The position numbers and the translations under genes were made by a program. Under the pieces are notes generated by a model, which was not told the origin of the DNA, did no database searches, and saw nothing but the letters and a program-made list of their open reading frames with translations. Source: Piromyces finnis (Eukaryota; Neocallimastigomycota; Neocallimastigomycetes; Neocallimastigales; Neocallimastigaceae). From it: a DNA stretch of 64,000 bases. The stretch covers positions 62,001 to 126,000 of the forward strand of contig MCFH01000088.1 in the NCBI GenBank assembly GCA_002104945.1. The letters are read 5' to 3'. Positions 63,101-64,000 of this stretch are shown here, piece after piece; within the stretch, counting starts at the first letter, position 1, and each line of letters starts with the position of its first letter.

Positions 63101-64000
63101 GAGCTCGTCTGCAATTGAAAAAGCAGTTGAAGTAAATTCTTTGGAAAGATCATCTGTAGAAACATTAGGATCGTTGAATTTTGCTGAAAGTATTTGGAAT
63201 TTATTATGACTGAGAATAGATTCCTTTTCCTCAATACATTTTAATCTATTCCATTTCAGAATTTTCTTAGGAACGTTAAAGTCATTAGAAAAATCTTCCA
63301 TAGGAATAATTTTACCATTAATAAGAAGTGGCTTATGGTCTGATACAGGATAAAAATTATTTATAAATGATCCTGAGTGAATAAGATCTTTCATCTTCGA
63401 ATTGATAAGAGCATGGTCAATGTCGGAAGATTGTTCACCTCGAGTCCAAGAGATAGTAGACCCTCTAAGCGGAAGAATTTCCCAATCTCCTAATCCATTA
63501 GTTGATAACCAGTTGGATAATTTTACTTTAGACATATTAAAATCACCAACAAGAATCGATGGATGGGATGAATGAGTTTGTAACCACAAGCGAACTTCTA
63601 ACTTTGCATGATCAACATAGATGTTGTGATGACTATGAGGCATATAAACATTTCCAATCGAGCATTTGAATCTATTCCAGAGACTAAAAGTATAAATAGA
63701 AATAATATACTTTCCAGAGAAGTTTTCAAGTGAGGCTTGACACGAATTGTGAAAACCTAAATATAAACCTCTCATTCCCGGAACTGATTCGTCAGCTTTC
63801 TTGAAAAAGTGTCTATAGTTTCGCAAAGTAACACGACAAGGATAATCTGTATTCGAACCAGAACCATTACCAGTTTCTTGGAAACATAAGAATAATGGTT
63901 TGAAAATAGCTGTGAAATAGCTAATACTATCTCTCTTTTCATGATTCCACCCATTGGTGTTCCAACTAAGACAAAAAGAAAAGTTATCAGGCTTGTTGGA
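60177..64000 (-). pseudogene. LINE ORF of copy B, frameshifted, partial
   Basis: The frame is open from the window edge leftward to about 62858 (endonuclease and linker), then shifts. Compared with copy A, where the plus strand reads TTCTTGCTTCCTAAATTC, copy B reads TTCTTGTTCCTAAATTC: one base is missing near 62900. The second segment (62861-60177, 894 codons from MKSHNPKK) carries the whole RT, the Cys/His motif and the C-terminus. Endonuclease and RT are thereby separated, so this copy probably cannot move by itself unless the missing base is a sequencing error. Confidence 0.9.

Larger units (their letters stand above)
59890..64000 (-). mobile_element. LINE copy B, runs off the window
   Basis: A third copy in the same orientation, nearly identical to copy A from the poly(A) tail through the endonuclease region, and cut by the window edge inside the N-terminal Ser-rich linker of the ORF. 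Differences from copy A are scattered substitutions, a shorter Asn/Ser tract near 60600-60670, and a frameshift. Confidence 0.92.

Overview
The window is eukaryotic nuclear DNA. It is extremely A+T rich, with long homopolymers and simple repeats. The genes are cut by many short (about 80-150 nt) GT-AG introns. The conserved genes have fungal-looking architectures: a fungal-type poly(A) polymerase, SPT7 of the SAGA complex and a Reb1/TTF1-type Myb factor. Two further genes are typical of motile cilia: an LRRC51 orthologue and a radial-spoke head 1 (RSPH1) orthologue. An AT-rich, intron-rich fungus that keeps flagellar genes points to a zoosporic fungus, most likely an anaerobic gut fungus (Neocallimastigomycota). 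This is inference; there is no rRNA or other marker in the window. Dictyostelids fit the base composition but lack cilia and have fewer introns.

Layout. (1) 0.16-10.15 kb, minus strand: LRRC51-like, PIG-S (GPI transamidase subunit) and an F-box/LRR protein with nearly one leucine-rich repeat per exon. (2) 12.5-23.05 kb, plus strand: SPT7, RSPH1 and the Reb1/TTF1-like factor. (3) 23.5-37.5 kb, minus strand: CAP/Srv2, poly(A) polymerase and CCT2 (chaperonin beta). These are unrelated housekeeping genes, not an operon, separated by gene-free AT-rich spacers of 0.5-2.7 kb.

(4) 39.75-52.1 kb: a tRNA-Ser(UGA) gene on the minus strand. Directly upstream of it (14 nt from the mature 5' end) lies a complete Ty3/gypsy LTR retrotransposon (39851-49767). 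Its gag and pol are linked by a textbook -1 frameshift signal. Beyond it come a solo LTR of a second family, an LTR fragment carrying a small poly(A) retroposon with a 15-bp target duplication, and a degenerate LTR. The elements look progressively older with distance from the tRNA gene, as expected if each new insertion lands at the same Pol III start region.

(5) 52.5-64 kb: three head-to-tail copies, all on the minus strand, of a single-ORF APE-type LINE. One is intact (1507 aa), one is frameshifted and runs off the window, and one has lost its 3' part and carries a nonsense codon. The poly(A) tail of one copy joins directly to the 5' UTR of the next, both times at the same octamer.

The observations I rate highest are the gag-pol frameshift signal, the tRNA-anchored pile of LTR elements, the LINE array with its shared junction, and the one-repeat-per-exon LRR gene.
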